Source: Anaeroplasma sp902783745
Lineage (GTDB): Bacteria > Bacillota_I > Bacilli_A > Acholeplasmatales > Anaeroplasmataceae
Assembly: GCA_946617655.1 (NCBI GenBank)
Contig: CAMOKL010000003.1
Span: 29,823-93,822 of the forward strand
Reading direction: 5' to 3'
DNA length: 64,000 bases
The first letter of the stretch is position 1, and each line of letters starts with the position of its first letter. Positions 25,014 through 33,272 of this stretch are shown in pieces. The notes beneath the pieces were generated by a model that worked only from the letters and a program-made list of their open reading frames with translations, was not told the DNA's origin and did not search any database. The position numbers and the translations under genes were made by a program.

Positions 25014-25649
25014 ATGTCAAAGATCGCAGTATTAAGCCAAGAAGGCAAGAAGGTAAAAGATATTGAATTAAATGATTCAGTATTCGGACTTGAGACAATT
25101 AATCAGCAGGTAATCTACGACGTAGTTAATTGCCAGAGAGCTGCTATGCGTCAAGGTACTCATGACACTAAGGAGCGCTGGGAAGTTTCAGGCGGCGGAA
25201 GAAAGCCTTGGAGACAAAAGGGAACAGGACGTGCTCGTCAAGGTTCTACTAGAGCTCCACAGTGGGTTGGCGGAGGTACAGTATTTGGACCTACACCAAG
25301 AAGCTATGCTTTCAAGTTAAATAGAAAGGTTAAGCAATTAGCTTTAAAGAATACATTAACTTATAAGGTAAATGAAAAGGCCTTAACAGTTGTTGATTCT
25401 ATTAAGTTAGATGCTATTAAGACTAAGGATTTCATTAAGTTCTTATCAGCAATTAAAGTTGAAAACACAAAGACTATGGTTGTTTGTGCTCCAGAAGAAT
25501 TTGATGAAGTAATCAATCGTTCAGCAAGAAACGTTGCAGGTGTTTTCTATACACCAGCTAACAATGCTTCAGTTTATGAAATTCTTTGCTACAAGAATTT
25601 AGTATTAACAGAAGCTGCTGTTGCTTATTATGAAAAGGAGTTGAACTAA
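25014..25649 (+). CDS. rplD: 50S ribosomal protein L4
   Basis: 211 aa. The long loop 'GGGRKPWRQKGTGRARQGST' lines the exit tunnel. L4 represses the S10 operon in enterobacteria by binding its leader; whether it does so here is untested, but it is one candidate ligand for the leader at 23880-24000. 14 nt after rplC with AGGAAGGAG. Confidence 0.98.
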   Translation: MSKIAVLSQEGKKVKDIELNDSVFGLETINQQVIYDVVNCQRAAMRQGTHDTKERWEVSGGGRKPWRQKGTGRARQGSTRAPQWVGGGTVFGPTPRSYAFKLNRKVKQLALKNTLTYKVNEKALTVVDSIKLDAIKTKDFIKFLSAIKVENTKTMVVCAPEEFDEVINRSARNVAGVFYTPANNASVYEILCYKNLVLTEAAVAYYEKELN

Positions 25650-25652
25650 TAT

Positions 25653-25940
25653 ATGACTAAAATTTATGATATTATTCAAGGTCCAATCATTACTGAAAAG
25701 TCAATGAGCTTAAAGGAAAACTACAACAAGTATACATTCAAGGTTTCAAAGTCAGCTAATAAGGTTGAAATTAAGAATGCAGTTGAACAAATTTTTAAGG
25801 TAAAAGTTCTAAGCGTAGCTACAATCAATGTATTACCTAAGCGTGCAAGAGTTGGACAGCATGTTGGTTTCAAGCCAGCATACAAGAAGGCTATTGTTAA
25901 GTTAGCTGAAGGCAATAAGATTGACGCTTTTGAAATCTAA
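25653..25940 (+). CDS. rplW: 50S ribosomal protein L23
   Basis: 95 aa; 'IIQGPIITEKSMSLKENYNKYTF' and 'VLPKRARVGQHVGFKPAYKKA'. Tunnel-exit protein and docking site for trigger factor and SRP. Starts 3 nt after rplD with AAAGGAG inside the end of rplD. Confidence 0.97.
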   Translation: MTKIYDIIQGPIITEKSMSLKENYNKYTFKVSKSANKVEIKNAVEQIFKVKVLSVATINVLPKRARVGQHVGFKPAYKKAIVKLAEGNKIDAFEI

Positions 25941-25958
25941 TAGGAGGATTTATTAACT

Positions 25959-26792
25959 ATGGCAGTTAGAAAATATAAGCCAACTACAAATGGTAGAAGA
26001 AACGCTTCAGTTTCAACATTTGAAGAAATTACAACTGATACTCCTGAAAAGTCATTATTAGTTAGCCAACATATTAAGGCTGGTAGAAATAATACAGGTC
26101 GTATCACAGTTCGTCATCAAGGTGGTGGCGTTAAGCAGAAGTATCGTATTATCGACTTCAAGAGAAATAAGGATGGTATTCCAGCAACAGTTAAGACTAT
26201 TGAATACGATCCAAACAGATCAGCAAACATTGCATTATTATTCTATGCAGATGGTGAAAAGAGATATATCTTAGCTCCAAAGGGCTTAAAGGTTGGCGCT
26301 CAAGTATTATCTGGCGAAAAGGCTGATATTTTAGTAGGAAATGCATTACCTCTTGGAAACATTCCAGTAGGTTCTGTTATTCATAATATTGAACTTCATC
26401 CTGGTAAGGGTGGACAACTAGTACGTAGTGCTGGTACATCTGCTCAAATCTTAGGTCGTGAAGGAAAATATGTTATCATTCGTCTTTCATCTGGCGAAGT
26501 TAGAAAGATTTTATCAACTTGCAAGGCTACAATTGGTGCTGTAGGTAACGAAGAGCATGAATTAGTAAGACTTGGTAAGGCTGGTAGAGCTCGTCATATG
26601 AATTTACGTCCTGAAGTACGTGGTTCAGTTATGAACCCAGTAGATCACCCACATGGTGGTGGTGAAGGTAAGGCTCCAATCGGCCATGCACAACCAATGA
26701 CTCCATGGGGCAAGAAGGCTTTAGGTGTTAAGACACGTAAGCATAAGAAGGCATCAAATGCACTTATCGTACGTAGAAGAAATGGTAAGTAA
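25959..26792 (+). CDS. rplB: 50S ribosomal protein L2
   Basis: 277 aa. Central 'RHQGGGVKQKYRIIDFKR' and C-terminal 'NPVDHPHGGGEGKAPIG', the His-containing loop near the peptidyl-transferase centre. 18 nt after rplW with TAGGAGG. Confidence 0.98.
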   Translation: MAVRKYKPTTNGRRNASVSTFEEITTDTPEKSLLVSQHIKAGRNNTGRITVRHQGGGVKQKYRIIDFKRNKDGIPATVKTIEYDPNRSANIALLFYADGEKRYILAPKGLKVGAQVLSGEKADILVGNALPLGNIPVGSVIHNIELHPGKGGQLVRSAGTSAQILGREGKYVIIRLSSGEVRKILSTCKATIGAVGNEEHELVRLGKAGRARHMNLRPEVRGSVMNPVDHPHGGGEGKAPIGHAQPMTPWGKKALGVKTRKHKKASNALIVRRRNGK

Positions 26793-26807
26793 TAAGGAGG
26801 AGACTAT

Positions 26808-27086
26808 ATGGCACGTTCAATTAAAAAAGGACCTTTCTGTGATGAAAGCTTATTAAAGAAAGTTGAAGCACAGAAGGATGCAAAAGATAAAAAAGTTATT
26901 CAAACATGGTCTCGTAGATCAACAATTTTCCCACAATTCGTTGGGTTAACAATTGCCGTTTATAATGGCCGTACACATGTTCCAGTTTATGTAACTGAAG
27001 ATATGGTTGGACACAAGTTAGGTGAATTTGCTCCAACTCGTACATTCAAGGGACATGTTGCAGATGATAAGAAGGTAGGAGCATAA
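26808..27086 (+). CDS. rpsS: 30S ribosomal protein S19
   Basis: 92 aa; 'ARSIKKGPFCDESLLKKV', 'TWSRRSTIFPQFVGLTIAVY' and 'GHKLGEFAPTRTFKGH'. 30S head protein paired with S13. Preceded by AAGGAGGAG. Confidence 0.98.
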   Translation: MARSIKKGPFCDESLLKKVEAQKDAKDKKVIQTWSRRSTIFPQFVGLTIAVYNGRTHVPVYVTEDMVGHKLGEFAPTRTFKGHVADDKKVGA

Positions 27087-27087
27087 T

Positions 27088-27450
27088 ATGGAAGCTAAAG
27101 CAATTGCAAAAACAGTTAGAATTACTCCACGTAAGGCTCGTTTAGTTGTAGATCTTATCAGAAATAAGGATACAAATGAAGCAAAGGCTATCTTAAAGTT
27201 CACAAATAAGCTAGCTTGCGAGGCAGTTATTAAGGTATTAGACTCTGCTATAGCTAATGCAGAGCACAATTATAATATGGATGTTAATAATCTATATGTT
27301 AAAGAAGCATATGTTACTGACGGTATCAGAATGAAGAGAATGTTACCAAGAGCTAAGGGTCGTGGTGATGTTATTTTAAAGAGAAGCTGCAATATCACAG
27401 TAGTAGTTGCTGAAAAAGAAGCACCAAAAGCTTCAGCTAAGGAGGAATAG
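27088..27450 (+). CDS. rplV: 50S ribosomal protein L22
   Basis: 120 aa. The tunnel hairpin region 'KRMLPRAKGRGDVILKRSCN' is intact. The gene starts one base after rpsS, so the two are translationally coupled. A short acidic/Ala tail (last ~10 residues) extends past the core. Confidence 0.97.
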   Translation: MEAKAIAKTVRITPRKARLVVDLIRNKDTNEAKAILKFTNKLACEAVIKVLDSAIANAEHNYNMDVNNLYVKEAYVTDGIRMKRMLPRAKGRGDVILKRSCNITVVVAEKEAPKASAKEE

Positions 27451-27453
27451 TAG

Positions 27454-28224
27454 ATGGGTCAGAAAGTTAGTCCTATTGGTATGCGTGTTGGTATCATCCG
27501 TGATTGGGATGCTGCATGGTATGCAGAAAAGCCACAAGTTGCCAATCTATTATTAGAAGATTTAAAGATTCGTGATTATTTAAATAAGGTTTATGCTAAG
27601 GCAGCAGTTGCACGTATCATTATTGAACGTGTAAGCGGTGCTAACAACAAAGACCGTGTAAAGATCACTTTATTTACTGGTAAGCCAGGTGTTGTTATCG
27701 GACACGATGCTGAAACTAAGAATGCAGTAGTTAAGCAATTAGGCTATATCACAAAGAAGGACATTATGCTTAATGTTGTAGAAGTTAAGCGTCCTGAATT
27801 AGATGCAACATTAGTTGCAAGATCAATTGCTGAACAACTAGAAGCAAGAGCTTCATTCAGACGTGTTCAGAAGGTTGCAATTTCAAGAGCTTTAAAGGCT
27901 GGTGCTAAGGGTGCTAAGACTTTAATCTCAGGTCGTTTAGGCGGCGCTGAAATGGCAAGAAGCGAAGGTTATAATGAAGGACAAGTTCCTCTACAAACTC
28001 TTCGTGCAGATGTAGATTATGCTGTTGCTGAAGCACATACTACATATGGTAAGCTAGGCATCAAGGTATGGATTTATAAGGGTGAAGTATTTGACTTCCA
28101 ACCAAGAGAAATCCTTGATAAGGCTCAAAAGAGAGCTCCTAGAAAGCCTTTAGATGGCAAGAAGCCAGCTAAGAAGGCTGCAAAGCCAGCTAGCGAGAAT
28201 AGCTCTAATAAGGAGGATAAGTAA
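27454..28224 (+). CDS. rpsC: 30S ribosomal protein S3
   Basis: 256 aa. 'GQKVSPIGMRVGIIRDWDAAW' start, the KH RNA-binding domain around 'GKPGVVIGHD', and 'ISGRLGGAEMARSE'. A Lys/Ala-rich tail of ~30 residues follows the core. Part of the mRNA entry site. 3 nt after rplV, with AAGGAGG in the end of rplV. Confidence 0.97.
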   Translation: MGQKVSPIGMRVGIIRDWDAAWYAEKPQVANLLLEDLKIRDYLNKVYAKAAVARIIIERVSGANNKDRVKITLFTGKPGVVIGHDAETKNAVVKQLGYITKKDIMLNVVEVKRPELDATLVARSIAEQLEARASFRRVQKVAISRALKAGAKGAKTLISGRLGGAEMARSEGYNEGQVPLQTLRADVDYAVAEAHTTYGKLGIKVWIYKGEVFDFQPREILDKAQKRAPRKPLDGKKPAKKAAKPASENSSNKEDK

Positions 28225-28226
28225 TT

Positions 28227-28646
28227 ATGTTAATGCCAAAGAGAACAAAGTTCCGTCGTCCACATAGAGTATATTTCCATGGTAAGGCTAAGGGCGGTAC
28301 TGATTTCGCATTCGGTACTTATGGTTTAGTTGCAACAGAAGGTTGCTGGTTAACAAATAACCAAATTGAAGCAGCCAGAATTGCTATTACACGTAAGATG
28401 GACCGTCAGGGAAAGGTTTGGATTAAGGTTTTCCCTCATTTAAGTAAGACACACAAGCCACTTGCTGTACGTATGGGTTCAGGTAAAGGTTCACCTGAGT
28501 CTTGGGTTGCAGTAGTTAAGAAGGGCGTTATCTTATTCGAAGTTGATGGAGCAAGTGATGAAGTTATGGCTGAAGCATTACGTTTAGCTTCTCACAAGTT
28601 ACCATGCTCAACTAAGATTGTTAAAAAAGTAGGTGACGAGCAATAA
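28227..28646 (+). CDS. rplP: 50S ribosomal protein L16
   Basis: 139 aa. 'MLMPKRTKFRRPHRVYFHGK' and 'RMGSGKGSPESWVAVVKKG' near the A-site. Two nt after rpsC, with AAGGAGG at the end of that gene; its stop overlaps rpmC by one base (TAATG). Confidence 0.98.
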   Translation: MLMPKRTKFRRPHRVYFHGKAKGGTDFAFGTYGLVATEGCWLTNNQIEAARIAITRKMDRQGKVWIKVFPHLSKTHKPLAVRMGSGKGSPESWVAVVKKGVILFEVDGASDEVMAEALRLASHKLPCSTKIVKKVGDEQ

Positions 28647-28861
28647 TGAAAACAACAGCACAGTTAAAGGACATTCGTAAGATGTCTGTTGAAGAAATCA
28701 ATAAGAAGATTGTTGATTTAAAGGAAGAATTATTTAATCTTAAGTTCCAAGCTGCTTTAGGTAATATCGAAAAGCCTGCTCGTATGAATGAAATTAAGAG
28801 AACAATTGCTAGATTAAAGACAGTTTTAACTGAAAAAGAAACTGCTAGCAAGGCTAACTAA
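28646..28861 (+). CDS. rpmC: 50S ribosomal protein L29
   Basis: 71 aa helical hairpin protein: 'DLKEELFNLKFQAALGNIEKP'-type core with 'IKRTIARLKTVLTEKE'. Tunnel-exit neighbour of L23. Start overlaps the rplP stop, no separate ribosome site. Confidence 0.97.
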   Translation: MKTTAQLKDIRKMSVEEINKKIVDLKEELFNLKFQAALGNIEKPARMNEIKRTIARLKTVLTEKETASKAN

Positions 28862-28876
28862 TAGGAGGAAGACAAC

Positions 28877-29137
28877 ATGGAACGTAATAGTCGTAAATTT
28901 TTTACAGGAACAGTTGTTTCTGACAAGATGGACAAGACAATCGTAGTATCTGTTGATACATTCGATGTTGACAGAATCTATAAGAAGCGTGTTAAGAAGT
29001 CAACTAAATTTCATGTTCATGATGAAAACAATCAAGCTAAAGAAGGCGACATTGTAGAATTCATGGAAACTAGACCACTATCAAAGACTGTAAAGTATAC
29101 TTTAGTTAAGATAGTAAAGTCAGCTGAAACTATTTAA
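28877..29137 (+). CDS. rpsQ: 30S ribosomal protein S17
   Basis: 86 aa OB-fold protein: 'FTGTVVSDKMDKTIVVSVD', 'KFHVHDENNQAKEGDIVEF' and 'TRPLSKTVKYTLVKI'. TAGGAGGAAG before the ATG. Confidence 0.97.
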   Translation: MERNSRKFFTGTVVSDKMDKTIVVSVDTFDVDRIYKKRVKKSTKFHVHDENNQAKEGDIVEFMETRPLSKTVKYTLVKIVKSAETI

Positions 29138-29162
29138 TAGTTTCTGAAAGGAGGTACTATCA

Positions 29163-29531
29163 ATGGTTCAACAGGAAACAAGATTAGCAGTTGCCGACAA
29201 TAGCGGCGCTCGTGAATTATTAATTATTAAAGTATTAGGCGGAGCATTACACAGATATGCATCAGTTGGTGATATCGTTGTTTGTTCTGTAAAAGAAGCA
29301 GCACCTAACGGAGCAGTTAAAAAAGGTGATGTTGTAAAGGCTGTTATCGTAAGAACTAAGTTCGGTCTTTCTAGACCAGATGGTTCTTATATTAAGTTTG
29401 ACGAAAACGCAGCTGTACTTATTCGTGAGGATAAGACACCACGAGGAACTCGTATTTTCGGACCAGTAGCAAGAGAATTACGTGATAAAGATTTCATGAA
29501 GATCGTTTCACTTGCTCCCGAAGTACTATAA
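29163..29531 (+). CDS. rplN: 50S ribosomal protein L14
   Basis: 122 aa; 'QQETRLAVADNSGARELLII' and 'TPRGTRIFGPVARELRDKDF' are diagnostic. Forms an intersubunit bridge and binds RsfS in starvation. AAAGGAGG ribosome site. Confidence 0.98.
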   Translation: MVQQETRLAVADNSGARELLIIKVLGGALHRYASVGDIVVCSVKEAAPNGAVKKGDVVKAVIVRTKFGLSRPDGSYIKFDENAAVLIREDKTPRGTRIFGPVARELRDKDFMKIVSLAPEVL

Positions 29532-29545
29532 GGAGGTAGAAACAG

Positions 29546-29899
29546 ATGCAAATTAAAGCAGGAGATACAGTAGTAGTTATCGCTGGTAAGAACAAGTTCA
29601 CAGTTGATAAGAAGGGTAACAAGACTCAAACTACTGGTAAGGTTTTAAAGGTTTATCCTAAGACTAATAAGGTATTAGTTGAAGGTGTTAATATTGTTAA
29701 GAAGCATCAAAAGCCAACTCAAGCTAACCAACAAGGTGGCATTATTGAGGTTGAAGCTCCAATTGATGCATCAAACGTTATGCTATTAGACCCTAAGACA
29801 AACAAGCCTACTAGAGTTGGTTATAAGTTTGTTGAAAGCAAGGACGGCAAGGTTTCTAAAGTCAGAATTGCTAAGAAGTCTGGCACAGAGTTAAAGTAA
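29546..29899 (+). CDS. rplX: 50S ribosomal protein L24
   Basis: 117 aa with an N-terminal KOW motif ('IKAGDTVVVIAGKNK') and 'VEGVNIVKKHQKPTQANQQG'. Assembly initiator of the large subunit. It is ~10-15 residues longer than many homologues, mostly in the charged segment near residues 20-30. Confidence 0.97.
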   Translation: MQIKAGDTVVVIAGKNKFTVDKKGNKTQTTGKVLKVYPKTNKVLVEGVNIVKKHQKPTQANQQGGIIEVEAPIDASNVMLLDPKTNKPTRVGYKFVESKDGKVSKVRIAKKSGTELK

Positions 29900-29920
29900 T
29901 CTAGGAAGGAATAAAGGAAT

Positions 29921-30460
29921 ATGAATCGTTTACAAGAAAAGTATAATAATTCAGTTCAAGCTGAATTACAAAATAAATTCAATTTCAAGTCATCTATGCA
30001 GATCCCTAGATTAGACAAGATCGTTATCAACATGGGTTGTGGCGATGCAGTTGAAAACTCTAAGGTATTAGATGATGCAGTTGAGGATTTAACAATTATC
30101 GCTGGTCAAAAGCCAGTTGTTACTAAGGCAAAGAAGTCAATCGCTAACTTCAAGTTACGTGAAGGTATGCCAATTGGTGTTAAGGTAACATTAAGAGGAG
30201 AAAGAATGTATGAATTCTTTGATAAGCTAGTTTCTATAGCTCTTCCTCGTGTTCGTGACTTCCATGGTGTAAATCCAAATGCCTTCGATGGTAGAGGAAA
30301 CTACACTTTAGGTGTTAAGGAACAATTAATCTTCCCTGAAATCAATTTCGATAAGGTTAAGAAGATCCGTGGTATGGATATTGTTGTTGTAACAACAGCA
30401 GCAAACGATGAAGAAGGCCGTGCATTATTAACATTAATGGGCATGCCTTTTAGAAAGTAG
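29921..30460 (+). CDS. rplE: 50S ribosomal protein L5
   Basis: 179 aa; 'IPRLDKIVINMGCGDA', 'ITGQ'-like 'IAGQKPVVTKAKKSIANFKL' and 'FPEINFDKVKKIRGMDIVVV'. Binds 5S rRNA and contacts P-site tRNA. AGGAAGGA precedes the ATG. Confidence 0.98.
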   Translation: MNRLQEKYNNSVQAELQNKFNFKSSMQIPRLDKIVINMGCGDAVENSKVLDDAVEDLTIIAGQKPVVTKAKKSIANFKLREGMPIGVKVTLRGERMYEFFDKLVSIALPRVRDFHGVNPNAFDGRGNYTLGVKEQLIFPEINFDKVKKIRGMDIVVVTTAANDEEGRALLTLMGMPFRK

Positions 30461-30477
30461 AAAGGAAATAAATTATT

Positions 30478-30663
30478 ATGGCAAAGACATCAATGGTTGT
30501 AAAGAATCATAGAAAACCTAAATATAGTGCTCGTGAATATACACGTTGCGAAAGATGTGGTCGTCCACATGCAGTAATCAGCAAGTTCAAGCTATGCCGT
30601 ATTTGTTTCCGCGAATTAGCATACAAGGGTCAAATTCCAGGCGTTAAGAAATCAAGCTGGTAA
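30478..30663 (+). CDS. rpsN: 30S ribosomal protein S14, zinc-binding type
   Basis: 61 aa short (type Z) S14. The zinc ligands are Cys24, Cys27, Cys40 and Cys43 ('CERCGRPH' and 'LCRICFRE'). No second, zinc-free S14 is seen in the window. Confidence 0.97.
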   Translation: MAKTSMVVKNHRKPKYSAREYTRCERCGRPHAVISKFKLCRICFRELAYKGQIPGVKKSSW

Positions 30664-30694
30664 TTAACCAAGAAAGTGAAGGAGGAATACTAAT

Positions 30695-31081
30695 ATGACA
30701 GATCCAATTGCAGATATGTTTGTACGTATTAAGAACGCTAACGCAATGCGTCGTGAAACAGTTGAAGTTCCAACATCTCAATTCAAGTTAGCTGTATTAG
30801 CAGTTATGAAGAATGAAGGATATATCGCTGATTTCACAGCTACTAATGATGTAAAGAGTGTAACAACAATTACATTAAAGTACAACGATAAAGAAAGAGT
30901 TATCAAGGGAATCAAGAGAATTTCTAAGCCAAGCTTACATGTTAATGTTAAGGCTGAAGATCTTCCAAAGGTTTTAAATGGTCTTGGTACAGCAATTATC
31001 TCAACTTCTAAGGGCGTTATGTCTGATAGAGAAGCTCGTAAGCAAAAAATCGGTGGAGAAGTTGTTGCTTACATTTGGTAA
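30695..31081 (+). CDS. rpsH: 30S ribosomal protein S8
   Basis: 128 aa; 'TDPIADMFVRIKNANAMRRE' and 'GTAIISTSKGVMSDREARKQ'. S8 represses the spc operon in enterobacteria. Followed by an unusual 91-bp AT-rich gap before rplF, the longest inside the spc part. Confidence 0.97.
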   Translation: MTDPIADMFVRIKNANAMRRETVEVPTSQFKLAVLAVMKNEGYIADFTATNDVKSVTTITLKYNDKERVIKGIKRISKPSLHVNVKAEDLPKVLNGLGTAIISTSKGVMSDREARKQKIGGEVVAYIW

Positions 31082-31172
31082 TTAAACGCCAATAAAAATA
31101 AAGATTTATATTTAACAACTTTAAAAAATAATAAAATTAAAATATATTGCACAAATAATAGGAGGTGTATTT

Positions 31173-31715
31173 ATGTCTCGTATTGGTAATAAGGCAATTA
31201 GCATCCCTGCAGGTGTTACAGTAACTGTTGCTGATGGTAACGTTGTTACTGTAAAGGGCCCTAAGGGAGAATTAACTGCTACATTCAATAGCGAACTTGA
31301 AATTAAAGTTGAAGCTGGTACAGCTGAAGTTAAGCGTCCAAACGATACAAAGCAGGTTAAAGCTCTTCACGGAACTACTCGTGCTTTACTACATAACATG
31401 ATTGTAGGTGTATCAGAAGGATTTACAAAGCAAATTGATATCGTCGGTGTAGGTTATCGTGCACAGGTATCAGGCAAGAAGTTAAATATCTCTGCTGGTT
31501 ATTCTCATCCAGTAGAATTCACAATCCCAGAAGGATTAAAGGTTGAGTGCCCTAAGAACACTCAAATCAATATCAGCGGTGCTGATAAGCAGGCTGTAGG
31601 CCAATTTGCAGCAGAAATTCGTGAGGTACGTAGACCTGAACCATATAAGGGTAAGGGATTCAAGTATTCTGATGAACATATTCGCCGCAAGGAAGGTAAG
31701 ACTGCTAAGAAGTAG
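31173..31715 (+). CDS. rplF: 50S ribosomal protein L6
   Basis: 180 aa; two tandem L6 folds with 'RIGNKAISIPAGVTV', 'VGVGYRAQVSGKKLNISAGY' and 'VRRPEPYKGKGFKYSDEHIR'. Sits at the factor-binding region. TAGGAGGTG ribosome site. Confidence 0.98.
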   Translation: MSRIGNKAISIPAGVTVTVADGNVVTVKGPKGELTATFNSELEIKVEAGTAEVKRPNDTKQVKALHGTTRALLHNMIVGVSEGFTKQIDIVGVGYRAQVSGKKLNISAGYSHPVEFTIPEGLKVECPKNTQINISGADKQAVGQFAAEIREVRRPEPYKGKGFKYSDEHIRRKEGKTAKK

Positions 31716-31735
31716 TTGAAAGGAGTGCTAACAAA

Positions 31736-32098
31736 ATGATTAAAAAGACATCTAAGAACGTTTCTCGTCAAAAGAGACATTTAAGAATTCGTCAGACTAT
31801 CAAGGGTACTGAATCTAAGCCTAGATTAAACGTATATCGTTCTAACACTCAGATTTATGCTCAGGTAATCGATGATGTTAACGGTAAGACTTTATGTAGT
31901 GCTTCTTCACTAGATAAAGAATTAAATTTAAAGAATGGTTCTAATGTAGCTGCAGCAACTGAAGTTGGTACTTTAATTGCAAAGCGTGCATTAGCATTAA
32001 AGATTGAGTCTGTTGTATTCGATCGTGGTGGTTATATCTATCATGGTAGAGTAAAGGCATTAGCTGAAGCAGCTAGAGCTGCTGGCTTAAAGTTCTAA
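31736..32098 (+). CDS. rplR: 50S ribosomal protein L18
   Basis: 120 aa 5S rRNA-binding protein; 'RHLRIRQTIKGTESKPRLNV' and 'FDRGGYIYHGRVKALAEAAR'. AAAGGAG before ATG. Confidence 0.98.
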   Translation: MIKKTSKNVSRQKRHLRIRQTIKGTESKPRLNVYRSNTQIYAQVIDDVNGKTLCSASSLDKELNLKNGSNVAAATEVGTLIAKRALALKIESVVFDRGGYIYHGRVKALAEAARAAGLKF

Positions 32099-32112
32099 GG
32101 AGGTAAATATTC

Positions 32113-32634
32113 ATGGCTGAAGAAATTAAGAATGAACAGGTTAAGGAATTAGAACAACCAGAGTTCGAAGAAAGAGTTGTTACAATTAACCGTGTAACAA
32201 AAGTTGTAAAAGGTGGTAGACGCTACCGTTTCGCTGCATTAGTTGTAATTGGTGACAAGAAGGGTCGTGTTGGCTTCGGTACAGGTAAGGCAACAGAAGT
32301 TCCTGATGCTATTAACAAGGCAGTTGAAGAAGCTAAGAAGAATCTTGTTACTATCGCTACAGTTAATACAACAATTCCTCATGAAGTTGTTGGTAAGTTT
32401 GGTTCAGGATATGTTGTCCTAAAGCCAGCTGCAGCCGGTACCGGAGTTATCGCCGGTGGTCCAGTTCGTGCCGTAGTTGAATTAGTTGGTATTTCTGATA
32501 TCTTATCTAAGTCACTTGGCTCAACAACACCAATCAATGTAGTAAGAGCTACTATTGAAGGATTAAAGAATCTTGAGACTGCTGAACAGGTCGCTGCTAG
32601 ACGTGGTAAGACAGTTGAAGAAATCAGAGGTTAA
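32113..32634 (+). CDS. rpsE: 30S ribosomal protein S5
   Basis: 173 aa; double-stranded-RNA-binding-like domain 'FAALVVIGDKKGRVGFGTGK' and 'AAAGTGVIAGGPVRAVVELV'. Fidelity protein at the mRNA entry. AAGGAGG overlaps the end of rplR. Confidence 0.98.
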   Translation: MAEEIKNEQVKELEQPEFEERVVTINRVTKVVKGGRRYRFAALVVIGDKKGRVGFGTGKATEVPDAINKAVEEAKKNLVTIATVNTTIPHEVVGKFGSGYVVLKPAAAGTGVIAGGPVRAVVELVGISDILSKSLGSTTPINVVRATIEGLKNLETAEQVAARRGKTVEEIRG

Positions 32635-32639
32635 TCAAT

Positions 32640-32813
32640 ATGTACAAGATTACATTAGTTAAGAGTTTAATTGGTCGTAAGCCTAACCAAGTTGCTACTG
32701 CAAAGGCACTAGGCTTAAAGAAGATTGGCCAAACAGTTACAAAGCCTGAAAATGACGCAATCAAGGGTCAAATTATTACAATTTCTCACCTTGTTAAGGT
32801 TGTTCAGGAATAA
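32640..32813 (+). CDS. rpmD: 50S ribosomal protein L30
   Basis: 57 aa, short enough to be missed by length filters. Reads 'YKITLVKSLIGRKPNQVATA', then 'ALGLKKIGQTV' and 'GQIITISHLVKVV'. Starts 5 nt after rpsE and ends 18 nt before rplO, the canonical position. It has no ribosome site of its own apart from the AG-rich end of rpsE. Confidence 0.96.
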   Translation: MYKITLVKSLIGRKPNQVATAKALGLKKIGQTVTKPENDAIKGQIITISHLVKVVQE

Positions 32814-32831
32814 GAGGAGGTACCAGACATT

Positions 32832-33272
32832 ATGTTAAATGAATTAAAGCCAGTTAAGGGCGCAAGACATTATAAGAAGCGTTTAGGTCGTGGTATCGGT
32901 AGTGGTTTAGGAAAGACTGCTGGTAAGGGTACTAAGGGTCAGAATGCACGTTCTGGCGGAGGAGTTAGACCTGGTTTCGAAGGTGGTCAGTTACCTTTAT
33001 TCCAACGTTTACCAAAGCGTGGCTTCCATAATCACTTTAGAGTAGAATATGCAGTTGTTAACGTAGGACAGCTAAATGACCTATTTGATGAGGGAGCAGT
33101 AATCGATGTTGATGCTTTAATCGCTAAGGGATTCTTCAAGGATTCTAAGGACGGTTTAAAGGTATTAGGCAACGGTGAATTAACAAAGAAATTTACAGTA
33201 AAGGCTAAGAAGTTCTCTGAATCTGCTAAGAAGGCTATTGAAGCTTGTGGCGGATCAGTTGAGGTGATCTAG
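32832..33272 (+). CDS. rplO: 50S ribosomal protein L15
   Basis: 146 aa; Gly-rich N-terminus 'GRGIGSGLGKTAGKGTKGQ', 'GQLPLFQRLPKRGFHN' and the C-terminal 'AKKAIEACGGSVEVI'. TAAGAGGAGG ribosome site. Its stop directly abuts secY. Confidence 0.98.
   Translation: MLNELKPVKGARHYKKRLGRGIGSGLGKTAGKGTKGQNARSGGGVRPGFEGGQLPLFQRLPKRGFHNHFRVEYAVVNVGQLNDLFDEGAVIDVDALIAKGFFKDSKDGLKVLGNGELTKKFTVKAKKFSESAKKAIEACGGSVEVI

Noticed and set aside
31082..31172. A missing small gene between rpsH and rplF
   Set aside because: The 91 bp are AT-rich and hold no start with a ribosome site other than that of rplF.
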